NCBI GenBank assembly: GCA_001310415.1
Contig: BAXE01000013.1
Coordinates: 1-64,000 of the forward strand
Length of the DNA stretch: 64,000 nt
Origin: Enterovibrio sp. JCM 19048
GTDB taxonomy: Bacteria; Pseudomonadota; Gammaproteobacteria; Enterobacterales; Vibrionaceae
Direction of reading: 5' to 3'
A model generated the notes under the pieces. That model had not been told where the DNA came from, ran no database searches, and saw only the letters and a list, made by a program, of their open reading frames with translations. Positions 19,240 to 29,797 of the stretch are shown one piece after another; position 1 is the stretch's first letter, and each line of letters begins with the position of its first letter. A program made the translations under genes and the position numbers.

Positions 19240-19263
19240 CACAGCGACCAAGAATAGAAATGC

Positions 19264-19287
19264 AAACGCCTCAAGTGAGGGCGTTTT
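19264..19287. terminator. Bidirectional terminator between dcuB-like gene and trxC
   Basis: AAACGCCTC and GAGGGCGTTTT form a stem with one bulge and a short loop, with T/A tracts on both sides. Confidence 0.7.
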
Positions 19288-19303
19288 GCTGTTTAGCGGT
19301 TTT

Positions 19304-19741
19304 TTACAGGCTTTGGCTCAACCATTCATTGAATTGGGACTGAGGCAGTGCACCGTTGATTTGCTGCGCCATCTTGCCGTCTTTAAACACCATGATGGTT
19401 GGAATGCTGCGGATACGGTACTGACCTGCCAGCGCCTGCTGATCTTCAGTGTTTACTTTCACGAATATCGCGTCTTGACCTTTGGCATTGGCTGTCGCTT
19501 CGAAAACCGGCGCGAAGCTTTGGCAAGGGCCACACCAAGGAGCCCAGAAATCAATGACGACAGGCGTGCCGGATGCGATCAATGCACTCAGGTTTTCCTC
19601 TGTACCTTCGACAGGTTTACCCGCCAGCAACGTCTCTTTGCAGTTGCCACAAACTGGCTGCTCTTCAATGCGGTCAGCAGGAATACGGTTGAGTTTGTGG
19701 CAGTGAGGGCAACGCACAGTTAATGTACACATTTCTAACAC
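19304..19741 (-). CDS. trxC: Thioredoxin 2
   Basis: A 145-residue thioredoxin with the TrxC-specific N-terminal zinc-binding extension (CPHCHKLNR and CGNC) and the active site WAPWCGPCQ. It reduces cytoplasmic protein disulfides; in E. coli it belongs to the oxidative-stress response. The gene is intact, single, and convergent with the Dcu carrier gene. Confidence 0.95.
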   Translation of the reverse strand: MLEMCTLTVRCPHCHKLNRIPADRIEEQPVCGNCKETLLAGKPVEGTEENLSALIASGTPVVIDFWAPWCGPCQSFAPVFEATANAKGQDAIFVKVNTEDQQALAGQYRIRSIPTIMVFKDGKMAQQINGALPQSQFNEWLSQSL

Positions 19742-19870
19742 CTTTGTTCTTATTTGCTATGGGCTTAGCCTAGCCGTTTCCGGTACGCCAAACCATTCTG
19801 TTTTTCCTATTGTTCTGATTGCTTATTTCTATCAACCGGCAGGTCGGATTGAAGCCTTTCTATGCATAGC

Positions 19871-20718
19871 TTAAAGAAGTCGTAGGCTTGTGGGGGAAAA
19901 GTAACGCTCCTTCAGTCGCAAAATGCCTATTTGACGCTCTACATAGGGTGAAGACAAAGGCAACCAGCACAGATGTTTTTCATCTTCAGGGAAGGCAAGT
20001 TTTGGCAGTGTGGTAATGCTATCCCAAGCTTTAAGACCGAGAAAAGGGAAGTTATATTCTCCACGCTGTAACGGGCATTGGCGGCAAGCACATTGGCCTG
20101 TGTTGGTTCCAGTAAGGTACAGGTGCCGTTTTTAACGAAGGGGTAGTCAACCAAATCTTCCCATTCGATGGTATTTTTGCTTTGTGCTAACGGATGGTCG
20201 AGAAGACACACCACACCCAGCGGGTCTGCGAGCAGGGGGGTAAAATCAATACGTTCATCCTGAATGTGAAGACAGTTTCCCAACGCCAAATCCACTTCCC
20301 CCGCAAGCAAACGTGCCTCCACGCCAGCCGCGTTGTCATCGATTAACGCTACATCCACATTGGGGTGGTTTTCCGTGTACCTGGCCAGAATATCCGGGAT
20401 CAGTTTGGCAGCGACAGATGGAACGCTGGCAATCCGTACCTGACCCAGTTGTCCGGCAGCAGCAGAAAATAAATCCGAGTTCAATTCATCATAAAGCTTT
20501 AAAAACTGGTTGATCTTGGGCAGGCAGAATTCGCCAAACGGGGTGAGCTTTGCTTTGTGCCCTGAATCAAAAAGTGACTGCCCCAGCATTTTCTCCAATT
20601 CCTTTACTGATGTGGAAAGAGCAGCCTGGGATCGGTTGGCTTTGGCGGCAGCGGCGCGAAAGCCCCGTTGCTCGGCGACCAGCGAGAAATGCTTAAGCTG
20701 TTGCAGTTTAATATCCAC
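19871..20718 (-). CDS. LysR-family regulator of the adjacent catabolic operon (frameshifted here)
   Basis: An LTTR of about 282 residues. The N-terminal winged helix includes GFRAAAAKANRSQAALSTSVKELE, and a periplasmic-binding-like effector domain follows. The frame breaks near 20030; continuing in the next frame gives TTLPKLAFP and a natural end at 19871. The GTG at 20716-20718 is the start, with a strong GGAGGAAAGGAAG sequence upstream. It diverges from the RidA operon across 126 bp, the classic arrangement for control of that operon by an LTTR. Confidence 0.85.
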
Positions 20719-20844
20719 CTTCCTTTCCTCCCTGAATCGTTCCTTTGATAAGAAAAATTGAACAATTGAAAAAAATTAACCGTTAGATTTATCAATGATT
20801 GTAAGGCAGACTTTGATTAATTGTTAAATAAATGAGTGTTCGGT

Positions 20845-21249
20845 ATGTCGCAACAATCAAAAAACGTTGTAGAAAAGGAAGTTATCAAAACGGCGTTGTT
20901 TAGCTCGAAAGCCCCTCTGGAATGGGCCATTGGACACAACGGAACCCTGTATACCGCACAAATCCCGATTGACAGTGAAGGGCAATTGGTTGAAGGCGGC
21001 ATTGAAGCCCAAACCCGCAAAACACTCGACAACCTGATGCACACGCTGGAATGCGCTGGTGTTTCTAGCCAAGCCGTATTGCAGGTACTGATCTATGTGA
21101 CAGACCGCGAATACCTGCCAACGGTAAACCGGGTCTACAGCGAATATTTTGAAGCACCTTACCCCAACCGCGCTGCGATGGTCGTCGCGGGGCTGGCAAG
21201 GGAAGGCATGCTGGTTGAGCTGGTGGTTTACGCAGCGTTGCCGCAATAA
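20845..21249 (+). CDS. RidA family (YjgF/YER057c/UK114) protein
   Basis: A 135-residue RidA-fold protein. IGHNGTLYTAQIPID, TRKTLDNLMHTLE and PNRAAMVVAGL fit the family, whose members hydrolyse reactive enamines/imines or act as pathway-specific deaminases. The ATG at 20845 is preferred over the GTG nine bases upstream. First gene of the operon, 43 bases before the aldehyde dehydrogenase gene. In this setting it probably clears an imine or enamine intermediate of the pathway. Confidence 0.87.
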   Translation: MSQQSKNVVEKEVIKTALFSSKAPLEWAIGHNGTLYTAQIPIDSEGQLVEGGIEAQTRKTLDNLMHTLECAGVSSQAVLQVLIYVTDREYLPTVNRVYSEYFEAPYPNRAAMVVAGLAREGMLVELVVYAALPQ

Positions 21250-21292
21250 CGAAGAATTTCATTTTCAGAAAAGATCGATCAAGGAGTAAAGG

Positions 21293-22740
21293 ATGAGCCT
21301 GAACAAAGAAAATGCCCTCTACATCGGCGGCGAATGGTGTACCGGAACCCACACCGTTGCCAATATCAATCCGTCCAACATTACCGAATCGCTGGGGGAT
21401 TTTGCGCAGGCCAGCCAGGCTCAGGTTCAGCAAGCCATCGCCTGTGCCCGTCAGGCGCAGCCGGTGTGGGAAAAAACGCCCCTTGAGCAGAAACAGAAAG
21501 TGCTGCAAACCATTGGCGACGAGTTGATCGCCCGCTGTGACGAATTAGGCCGCCTGCTTTCCAGTGAAGAGGGTAAGCCGTTTGCAGAAGGTCGCGGTGA
21601 AATCTACCGTGCCGGTCAATTCTTCCAATACTACGCCGCAGAAGTGCTGCGCCAGATGGGCGACATGGCGGAGTCCGTGCGTCCCGGCGTGCAGGTAGAA
21701 GTGACCCGCGAAGCGGTGGGTGTGGTGGCGGTTATCTCGCCTTGGAATTTCCCGACGGCAACCGCCTCCTGGAAAATCGCACCTGCGCTGGCCTTTGGCA
21801 ACAGCGTGATCTGGAAACCTGCCAACCTGACACCGGCAAGCGCCGTTGCACTGGCAGACATTATCCACGCTCTGGTTTGCCTGCCGGTGTGTTCAATCTG
21901 GTGCTGGGTTCAGGCGCCGACGTGGGTGATACCCTGATCCACAGCCGTGATATCGATGCGGTCAGCTTTACCGGCTCTGTCGATGTCGGCCGTAAAGTGG
22001 CGGCCGCGACTGCACCTAACTTCGTGCGTTGCCAGCTTGAAATGGGCAGCAAGAATGCTCTCGTTATCGCAGACGATGCCGACATCAATATTGCTGTAGA
22101 AGCCACCATTGCCGGTTCGTTCTCCGGTACCGGCCAGAAATGCACGGCGTCTTCCCGCCTGATTGTGCTCGACAGCGTGCACGATGCCTACGTTGAAGCC
22201 CTTACTGCCCGTATCAATAGCCTGAAAGTCGGCCATGCGCTGGAAGACGGTGTGTTTATGGGGCCGGTTGTTGATGAACGCCAGCTTTCTTCAAACCTGA
22301 AGTGGGTGGAAAGGGCGAAGGCGCTGGGCGGTGAACTGGTGACAGGCGGTGAGCGTTTGACCCTTGAACACGACGGCTACTACATGGCGCCGACACTGTT
22401 TATCAATACCCAGAATGATTGGGATATCAACCAGGAAGAACTGTTCGCACCCATGGCCTGTGTGCAGCGCGTTGGTTCGCTGGATGAAGCCATCGCCAAG
22501 GTCAACGAAACACGCTTTGGCCTGACTGCCGGGATTGTGACCTCCAGCCTTCGCAACAGCGCACTGTTCAAGCAGCAGGCGCAGACAGGCTGCGTGATGG
22601 TTAACCTGCCGACTGCCGGTACGGATTATCACGTTCCGTTTGGCGGGCGAAAAGAGTCCAGCTTTGGACCTCGCGAACAGGGCCAATATGCCCGAGATTT
22701 CTACACCATCGTAAAAACCGCATACCAGCGTGCTTACTAA
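21293..22740 (+). CDS. NAD(P)-dependent aldehyde dehydrogenase (frameshifted here)
   Basis: About 482 residues of the ALDH superfamily, close in style to succinate- or alpha-ketoglutarate-semialdehyde dehydrogenases. It has VVAVISPWNFPTA (Rossmann region), the catalytic Glu in LEMGSKNALV, the catalytic Cys in SGTGQKCTASSR and PFGGRKESSFGPRE. It would oxidise a pathway aldehyde to an acid. The frame breaks near 21870; one restored base joins HALSGLPAGVFNLVLG. AAGGAG lies upstream of ATG 21293. Confidence 0.9.
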
Positions 22741-22771
22741 CACCGGTATTCAGACAGGGTAGGGAGATCCT

Positions 22772-23760
22772 ATGTATCAGGACGAAATCATCATTGATGG
22801 ATTGCAGTATTGCCGCTGGGACAGGGCGTACTTCGAGTCACTCAAACAAAGCGGTGTCACGGCGGTACACGTAACACTGGTGTACCACGAAAACGCCAGG
22901 GAAACGCTTTCCCGTTTTTCTGAGTGGAACCTGCATTTTGAGCGCAACAGCGACCTGATCATGCCGGTGATGTCTATGGATGATATCCGCACGGCGAAGC
23001 GGGAAGGCAAGGTCGGCATTTTCTTCGGGGCGCAGAACTGCTCGCCTATCGACGATGAAATTGGCCTGATTGAGGTGATGCGGAAGCAGGGTCTGATGAT
23101 CATGCAGCTGACCTACAACAACCAAAGCCTGCTGGCGACGGGTTGCTACGAGCAGGAAGACAGCGGTGTCACCCGCTTTGGCAAGCAGGCTATCGCAGAG
23201 ATGAACCGTGTTGGCATGGTGATCGACATGTCGCACAGCGCTGAACGCTCTACGCTGGAGGCGATTGATCTTTCCTCCCGCCCAATCTGTATCAGCCATG
23301 CCAACCCGCAACGCGCCCATGCGGCATTGCGCAATAAATCCGACGAAGTGATCCGTGCACTGTGCGGACGCGGCGGTCTGCTGGGCTTCAGTCTATATCC
23401 TTTCCACCTGCCGGGCGGCAGCGAATGCCGTCTGGAAGATTTCTGCAAGATGGTGGCAGAGACCGCGGACATGGTGGGGGCTGAACACCTCGCCATTGGC
23501 AGCGATCTTTGCCAAAACCAGCCACAAAGTGTCCTTGAATGGATGCGAAATGGCCGGTGGTCAAAAAGCCTCGATTATGGAGAAGGCTCGGCCTCAAACG
23601 CCGGTTGGCCGGCGGCGTTGCATGGTTCCCGGAAACCAGTGGCCTTAAGAATATTTATCAGGGATTGCGCGATATCGGGTTCAGTGAAAAAGAGACGGCC
23701 GGCGTGCTTGGCCAGAACTGGCTCTCTTTCCTGGAAGAGGGTTTAACCCCCGGAAAGTAA
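22772..23760 (+). CDS. Atypical peptidase M19 (membrane dipeptidase-like) hydrolase (frameshifted here)
   Basis: About 329 residues of the amidohydrolase-fold M19 family. Two metal-ligand His regions (DMSHSAERS and ISHANPQRA) and an Asp in IGSDL are kept. The N-terminal HxD pair is replaced by DGLQYCRWD, and the bridging Glu position reads FFGAQN. The binuclear zinc site of renal dipeptidase is therefore altered, and the enzyme may use one metal or another chemistry. No signal peptide; cytoplasmic. The frame breaks near 23618 (one base missing). Third gene of the operon, probably cleaving an amide or lactam intermediate. Confidence 0.8.
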
Positions 23761-23776
23761 AGGAACCCATCGCGGC

Positions 23777-23792
23777 GCGGGGCATTCCCCGC
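23777..23792 (+). other. Intra-operon GC-rich hairpin
   Basis: GCGGGG and CCCCGC around CATT, in the 87-bp gap before the transporter gene. It lacks a T-run, so it is more likely an mRNA processing or stability element than a terminator. Confidence 0.45.
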
Positions 23793-23847
23793 CCACAAGG
23801 AGCATAGCTTTGGCCTTCGGGTCGGGCTAACCATAACGTGGAGACAG

Positions 23848-25421
23848 ATGATGTCTGATTTACTCAATACAGAGAAGACAAGCACAGTCAGCAAGGAGCA
23901 GGGTGTCTGGGAGAAACTCGGGCTCGACAACCCCGTATTCTGGCTGAGTGGCGGATTCCTTTCCCTGTTTGTCCTGACAGCGCTCGTGGATAACGAGTTG
24001 CTATCCTCAATGGTCAACAGCGGTTTTAGCTGGAGCGTTTCAATCTTCGGCCCATACTGGCAACTCCTGTTGCTGGCGACATTCCTGATTGGCATGGCAC
24101 TGGCGTTCAGTCCGGGTACGGCGAGAGTCCGTCTGGGGGGATTGGACAAGCCGGAAATGGACAGCTTTAAATGGCTGGCAATTATCCTTTGTACCCTGCT
24201 CGCCGGTGGGGGCGTATTCTGGGCTGCTGCTGAGCCGATTGCCCACTTCGTGAACCCGCCTCCGCTTTACGGTGTGCCGGAAGGCAATATTCAGCGTCAG
24301 GCATTCAATGCGTTGGCACAGTCCTTCATGCATTGGGGTTTTCTGGCATGGGCGATCCTTGGCACCCTGACCACCATCGTACTGATGCACCTGCATTACG
24401 ATAAGGGCCTGCCACTGAAACCGCGTACCTTGCTGTATCCGGTGTTCGGTGACCGCGCGTTGAAAGGTATGTTTGGCGCAGCGATTGATGCATGCTGCAT
24501 CATTGCTGTGGCGGCGGGTACCATCGGGCCTATCGGATTTCTGGGATTGCAGGTCAGTTACGCACTGAATGCACTGTTTGCACTGCCGGATGGCTTCTCT
24601 ACCCAGTTCATTATCATCCTTTTTGCGATTGCCATTTATACCGTGTCGGCGCTTAGCGGGGTAAACCGCGGCATCCAGATATTGAGCCGCTACAACGTGA
24701 TCCTGGCTGTTGCACTGATGGCGTACATCCTGCTGGTGGGTCCCACTGACTTCATCATTAACGGTTACCTGCAGGGCGTCGGCACCATGGTGGACAACTT
24801 TATCCCGATGGCGACCTTCCGCGGTGACATGGGCTGGCTGAGCTGGTGGACAGTGTTTTTCTGGGGCTGGTTCCTAGGGTATGGCCCGATGATGGCGATT
24901 TTTATCGCGCGTATTTCACGGGGCAGAACCATTCGCCAACTCATTGTCACCATCAGCATTGTGGCACCGTTGATCACCTGTTTCTGGTTCACAATTGTCG
25001 GCGGTTCTGGTCTGGCGTTTGAAATGGCAGAGCCGGGCTCGGTCAGCAAAGCATTTGAAGGCTTTAACCTTCCGGCGTCCCTGCTGGCAATAACCCAGCA
25101 ACTGCCATTCCCCATGCTGATGTCCATCCTGTTCCTTATCCTGACAACGATATTTATCGTCACCACAGGGGATTCGATGACCTACACCATCAGCGTGGTG
25201 ATCAGTGGCGACCTGAACCCGAATGGCCTGATGCGCGTATTCTGGGGCGTCATGATGGGAGCACGGCAATCATTCTGATTTCGCTTGGCGCAGGCGGTAT
25301 CTCTGCACTGCAGTCGTTTATCGTCATCACGGCAGTACCGGTGTCGCTTATCTTGCTGCCGTCATTGTGGAACGGGCCGAAAATCGCCATGCAAATGGCA
25401 AAAGATCAGGGATTTGATTAG
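23848..25421 (+). CDS. BCCT-family betaine/carnitine/choline-type transporter (frameshifted here)
   Basis: About 524 residues with twelve membrane helices. FWAAAEPIAHF corresponds to the BCCT substrate-box region and FIARISRGRTIR is the signature loop. BCCT carriers import zwitterionic N-methylated compounds with Na+ or H+, or exchange them. The tryptophan-rich segment reads WTVFFWGWFLGYGPMMA, divergent from glycine-betaine carriers, so a different substrate is likely. The frame breaks near 25262 (one base missing). No long osmosensory C-terminal tail is seen, which fits a catabolic role. Confidence 0.87.
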
Positions 25422-25516
25422 TCACTGACAATCATCGCTAACAACAAAGATGGGACAGCGCGTTCCTTGCTGTCCCCGGATAATCAACATATCACTGCGT
25501 ATGTAGGTGAGACGTC

Positions 25517-27199
25517 ATGAATGCAAGTACTGCTATGGAAAGTGTAACCATGCTGCGTGATCCCGCTGTTGTCATGGATCCTTATCGTCTGGGTGCCATG
25601 CACCAGACCCGGCTCAGTTTTGTCCGTACCATGCTCAGGAAAATGGAAACGGAGAAATGGCAGACTGAATGTGTGCAGTGGGAGATTGCACCGGATGGGT
25701 TTGGCACGGCTGTTTACGAGTTGCGCACACCGAATGGATATATCAATTGGTGGTGTTTTCCACGGCGATTGCCGATGAAGAGCGCAATGACCGGGTGATT
25801 GCTGAAAAGTGGGACGTGACCATGGCACTGGTGAAAGGCCGTGCCAGTGAGGATGACCTCGAAAGCTGCGCCAGAATGTGCCGCTTCAGGAAGCTGGGCG
25901 CAACACCACCCAGGTGCTGGTGCTCTCCCGCGCAAACAAAAGTGTGCGTGTATTTGAGCATGTGATTGAGTCACTGGCATCCGGAAATCAGCCGGATAGC
26001 CAGGAAATTGCCAATGTGGGGTATATCCTCAGAACCACGGCGGTGTACGGCAATGGCAAATTCGGCATTGCGGACTTTGAAACCTTGGAAGAAAACCCTG
26101 ACTTCAAACTTTCCTTCAGCGCCCAGATGTGCGCGGTGTACATCCTGCGTGAGTTCAGTCTGGATTGGGTACACTTTCTGGCCAAACAAAAAGGCGGCGA
26201 CAAGGCGGTCACCTTAACCCCGGCGTTGCAACGTTACATTGGTGTAGGCAACGCGACTGGCTTGGGTATGGCGCCGTATCTTATCCGCCATCCCCGCGTG
26301 GTGGATAACTGGCTGACACAACGTGAATCCGCGCTGGCTGTTGTTTCCCAGCAACCGCTCTGTGCCCAAAGCACTGCCCGTGTCATCACCCTGCTGAATA
26401 AGGCGCAGACACACTTGACCGAAGTGGTGACCATTAATGATCGCCAGCGTGAACTGAATACCAGAGCGCCTCAGAACTGCCGGAACTGGCAGAGTGGATT
26501 CACGTGCTGGCATCGGACAACGCACGCTGGGGCGAAGTGATCGCCGGTGCGGAAAACTATTCGCTGGAAACCCAGGAAGTCTTGGTGTCCTGCGTATTGG
26601 AAGCATTTCCTGAACGGGTTGACCCTTATGGCGAGCTGATGAACTGTGATGAAAGCCTGTCACTGACGCCGGGCATTGCGGTTTCAACCATGCTGTCGCT
26701 CTTGGAATCACGTTACCGCTGGGCACTGGATATCGACTTTGCTGACCCCGATAACCGCTACTGGTTCTGGTACCGCTCTCAGGATAAAGAAGAACCACGC
26801 ATGGCGGTTCGTGGAGAGGAACCCGGTGAAGAGAAAGAGCTGGCGCTGGATATCGGCCGCCAGGTTTCCCGTCTTTACGATGCCCTAAAGCGGGTGGAGC
26901 CAGGATCGTCGCTGGCGGAGTTTTTGCTGGAAAACACCGGCCTTCGCCCGATTGCACGGCGGGTCTGGACCATGGGCAATCTGCCGATGGGGGATATCCA
27001 GATCAACGTATTGTCCCAGCACGTCCTACCGATGCACCTTTTACGCTGCAAGCTTTCCATGTTCGGCGCAACCAAGTTTGATCCGCGTTCAGACCGTTGG
27101 GTGCGGGTGACCCTGTTTCAGGGCGCACCGACCGTGAAAGAACTGGCTTGCGGCGCAGATTGCGATTCGTGGCTGTTCCCTGTGCTGACTGCGACCTGA
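25517..27199 (+). CDS. Unrecognised 561-aa protein of the BCCT/M19 operon (three frame breaks)
   Basis: I recognise no named domain. Restoring one base each near 25745, 25866 and 26470 gives one soluble protein of about 561 residues without signal peptide or membrane helices. Conserved-looking blocks include VVFSTAIADEERNDRVIAE, YGNGKFGIADFE and NATGLGMAPYLIRHPRVVDNW. The gene lies between the carrier and DUF3726 genes in one direction with short gaps, so it is probably an enzyme of the same pathway. Function unknown. Confidence 0.7.
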
Positions 27200-27215
27200 A
27201 TGATGGAGGTTCACG

Positions 27216-27928
27216 ATGATCCGTGTTTCACACAATGAGTTGGTGGTGTTGTGCGCGAAAGCTTTCGACAGCCTGAAGAATGAGTATGGCGAGTCTGACA
27301 CCATTGCAGAGACGGTAGTGGATTTGCAGATGGCTGGGCTCGGCGGTCTTTCGCTGTTTGTCGAGCCTTGGAGTCATTGGATAGCGAGATAAAAAGCCGT
27401 CCACCTGTGTATGACATCAGTGGTGCCAACATTGTTGTAAACCTGCACGGCGCGAGCTTGTTTTGTTATTTGCCGGCGCTGGTGGATGTGGCGGTGGAAA
27501 GGCTGGCACAGACGCCGGGCGTCTCGCTCACCGTTCATGCTTGCCGTAACCGTTGGCTGGCGTTCGGAGAGCTGCTCAAGCTGGCAGGAAAGGGGTTGTC
27601 AGTGCGTGTCCGATGGCACCGCAATGATTCGCCGGACGATGTGGAATGCGTGCTGAATGCGGGTGTCCGCTACCCGGATATCTATTTTGATAAAGCGCTG
27701 GGGCTGGATGAAAACAGCATGCAAATTGAGTTAAGCCTGACGCCATTTGAGCCATCCAACCCCTATGCAGAGCCCGCGATAAGCGAATACCAACAGCAAT
27801 TGGCCGCGAAAACCGCGTGGGAACAGGGCATTGACATCAAGCGTACAGATTGGGACGCGCTGAAACAGTATGCGTCCCGCTTGCTGGTTGAAGACAGTGA
27901 GGCGTCAATGCGTGGAGCGGGTGAGTAG
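27216..27928 (+). CDS. DUF3726 domain protein (frameshifted here)
   Basis: About 237 residues. The MIRVSHNELVVLCAKAFDSL start and the later VHACRNRWLAFGELL segment match DUF3726, a family of unknown function. GGAGG lies upstream of the ATG at 27216. The frame breaks near 27370; one base restores continuity into ALESLDSEIK. It is the last gene of the operon and converges on yegS. Its pairing with the 561-aa protein suggests that the two act together. Confidence 0.75.
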
Positions 27929-27935
27929 GGAAGAG

Positions 27936-28829
27936 TCAGGTTTCAACTAACGGACAACCCTTTGGCAACACCAGCTTTATCGCGTTTGGAATGGCTTCAA
28001 AGCGGATTTTTTTCGCGCTGATCGGTTCACCGTCGAGGTTGATTGGCATGACGTCATCCGATTGCCACTCAATCCACGGTGTGCGGATACGGCGGACATA
28101 TTCACCGTCGCTTCCCACATCGTTGATTTCTGCAATCACCTGCGTCACCGCTTCAAGGGGAAAGCGGCGTAATACGATGGTATCCAAAAGGCCGTCATTA
28201 AGCATGGCGTTAGGGCCAAGTATCTGTCCGCCACCCGCTTGCCTGCCGTTGCATACTGCCCCTACGATCACTTCTTGATCCGACTCATGGTCAGGCATCA
28301 GCGTCTTGCCTTGGTAGGGTTCGAAGCTTAATGCCTGTACGATGCCTGCCAGGGTGTATGCACCGCCGCCCAGGAAATTTTTCAGGGCAACAGGGGTTTC
28401 AGCCGTCACTTTCGCACCAAACCCACCACTGGCAACGTTAATAAAATGGCGGTCATTGGCACTGACACAATCAACGGCGGTTACCGACCCCGTTTGTGCC
28501 AGATGCAGGGCTTGCTCCAGCGTCAACGGGATTTGGCATGCCGTTGCAAAATCATTGGCTGTGCCCAGTGGCAACACGGCCATTTCAGGGCGCTGTTCCG
28601 GCTCATAGCCCATCAATGCAGCGGCACATTCATTGACCGTTCCATCGCCTCCTGCGGCAACAATACGCTTACATCCATCGTGAATCGCTTCTTTCACCAA
28701 TCTTTCAATGTCGCCCCCTTCCCAGGTGACGCGCACTTCAATGTCACCTGATTGTCTGGCGTTAAAAATGGCGTGACGAACCGGTTCAAGCCCGGCTTTT
28801 TTGCCATTGAGTAAAACGCGAATTGTCAT
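27936..28829 (-). CDS. yegS: Lipid kinase YegS
   Basis: A 297-residue diacylglycerol-kinase-fold enzyme that phosphorylates lipids such as phosphatidylglycerol in E. coli. The ATP-binding GGDGTVNE and PLGTANDFA motifs and the C-terminal NLDGEPI motif are intact. Cytoplasmic, probably membrane-associated. The gene is unbroken. Confidence 0.92.
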   Translation of the reverse strand: MTIRVLLNGKKAGLEPVRHAIFNARQSGDIEVRVTWEGGDIERLVKEAIHDGCKRIVAAGGDGTVNECAAALMGYEPEQRPEMAVLPLGTANDFATACQIPLTLEQALHLAQTGSVTAVDCVSANDRHFINVASGGFGAKVTAETPVALKNFLGGGAYTLAGIVQALSFEPYQGKTLMPDHESDQEVIVGAVCNGRQAGGGQILGPNAMLNDGLLDTIVLRRFPLEAVTQVIAEINDVGSDGEYVRRIRTPWIEWQSDDVMPINLDGEPISAKKIRFEAIPNAIKLVLPKGCPLVET

Positions 28830-28940
28830 GACTCATCCCCTGCGCGTTAGCAGCTTTGTTTTTAAAGAGTATGCGGGTTTTGACGGGGAGGGGCTGTTTC
28901 ATTGTTCTGAATACAGCGATTGATGACGGCCAGATAGAAA

Positions 28941-28967
28941 AAAGCCCCGGTTTGAAACCAGGGCTTT
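28941..28967 (-). terminator. Terminator of efpL
   Basis: AAAGCCC...GGGCTTT with inner GGTTT/AAACC pairing; on the minus strand a T-run follows. Located 20 bases past the efpL stop. Confidence 0.8.
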
Positions 28968-28986
28968 CAGTACAGGGAGCGTTACA

Positions 28987-29561
28987 TTACTTCGCGTCTA
29001 CGCGGTTCATGAATTTGCTTTCAGCGGTGTTAACACGCACTTTGTCGCCTGGTGCTACGTATTCTGGCACCTGAACAACCAGACCCGTGGTCAGGGTTGC
29101 TGGTTTGGTACGCGCACTTGCAGATGCACCTTTGATAGAAGGTGAAGTGTCAGTGATTACCAGGTCAACAGATGAAGCAGTTCCAGTGCAACAGGCTTAC
29201 CGCTTACTGCCAGAACCTGAATACCTTTGGTCTCTTCAGTGATAAACATCAGCTCTTCAGCGATGTCTTCTTTGTTGAAGTGGTATGGCGTGTAGTCTTC
29301 ACAATCCATGAAGATGTACTCGTCACCGTCGATGTAAGAGAAGTCTGCAGCGTGGCGGCTGAAGTCAGCCAGGTTCAGCATATCGTCCGCTTTGAAGCTT
29401 TCGTCAACTTTCGCACCGGTTGCTACATCGTACAGACGCATACGATAAAGGCTGTTACCCGCACGACCGCTAGGAGTCAGTTTGGAAATGTCTTTAACTG
29501 CCAGTACTTTGCCGTTGTATTCGATAACGGCGTTCTTTTTGATTTCACTTGCCTTTGGCAT
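28987..29561 (-). CDS. efpL: EfpL/YeiP, elongation factor P-like protein (frameshifted here)
   Basis: A three-domain EF-P paralogue, about 191 residues, which rescues ribosomes stalled at polyproline and other motifs. It starts [20 protein letters not shown]. The tip loop [14 protein letters not shown] carries Arg where EF-P has the modified Lys, as in EfpL/YeiP. The ATG at 29559-29561 is chosen by homology although the frame is open to 29663. One base is missing near 29170, joining LELASSVDLV. Confidence 0.9.
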
Positions 29562-29797
29562 GGTCACTATTCCAGTTGAATAACTTTCGCGAAAAATATC
29601 ATGAATTCGGTTTTTGGCAAGATGGAAGTGAGGGTTCTTTGATTCATTCATGCCTGTTTGCACGGGTAAGACGGCTTGTTCGGGTTACCTGTGTATCGAA
29701 ACTGGTAACTCAGGCGGATGGTTTACCTGCGGTGAATTCACAGAATGCATAACTTCTATACTGATCGTTCGATGTGTCGTGGAATGGTGGAAGTAGC

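Noticed and set aside
20745..20795. TTGATAA/TTATCAA arms in the LysR-RidA divergent region as the operator
   Set aside because: The spacer is long and the region is AT-rich, so such arms are expected by chance; not strong enough to call.
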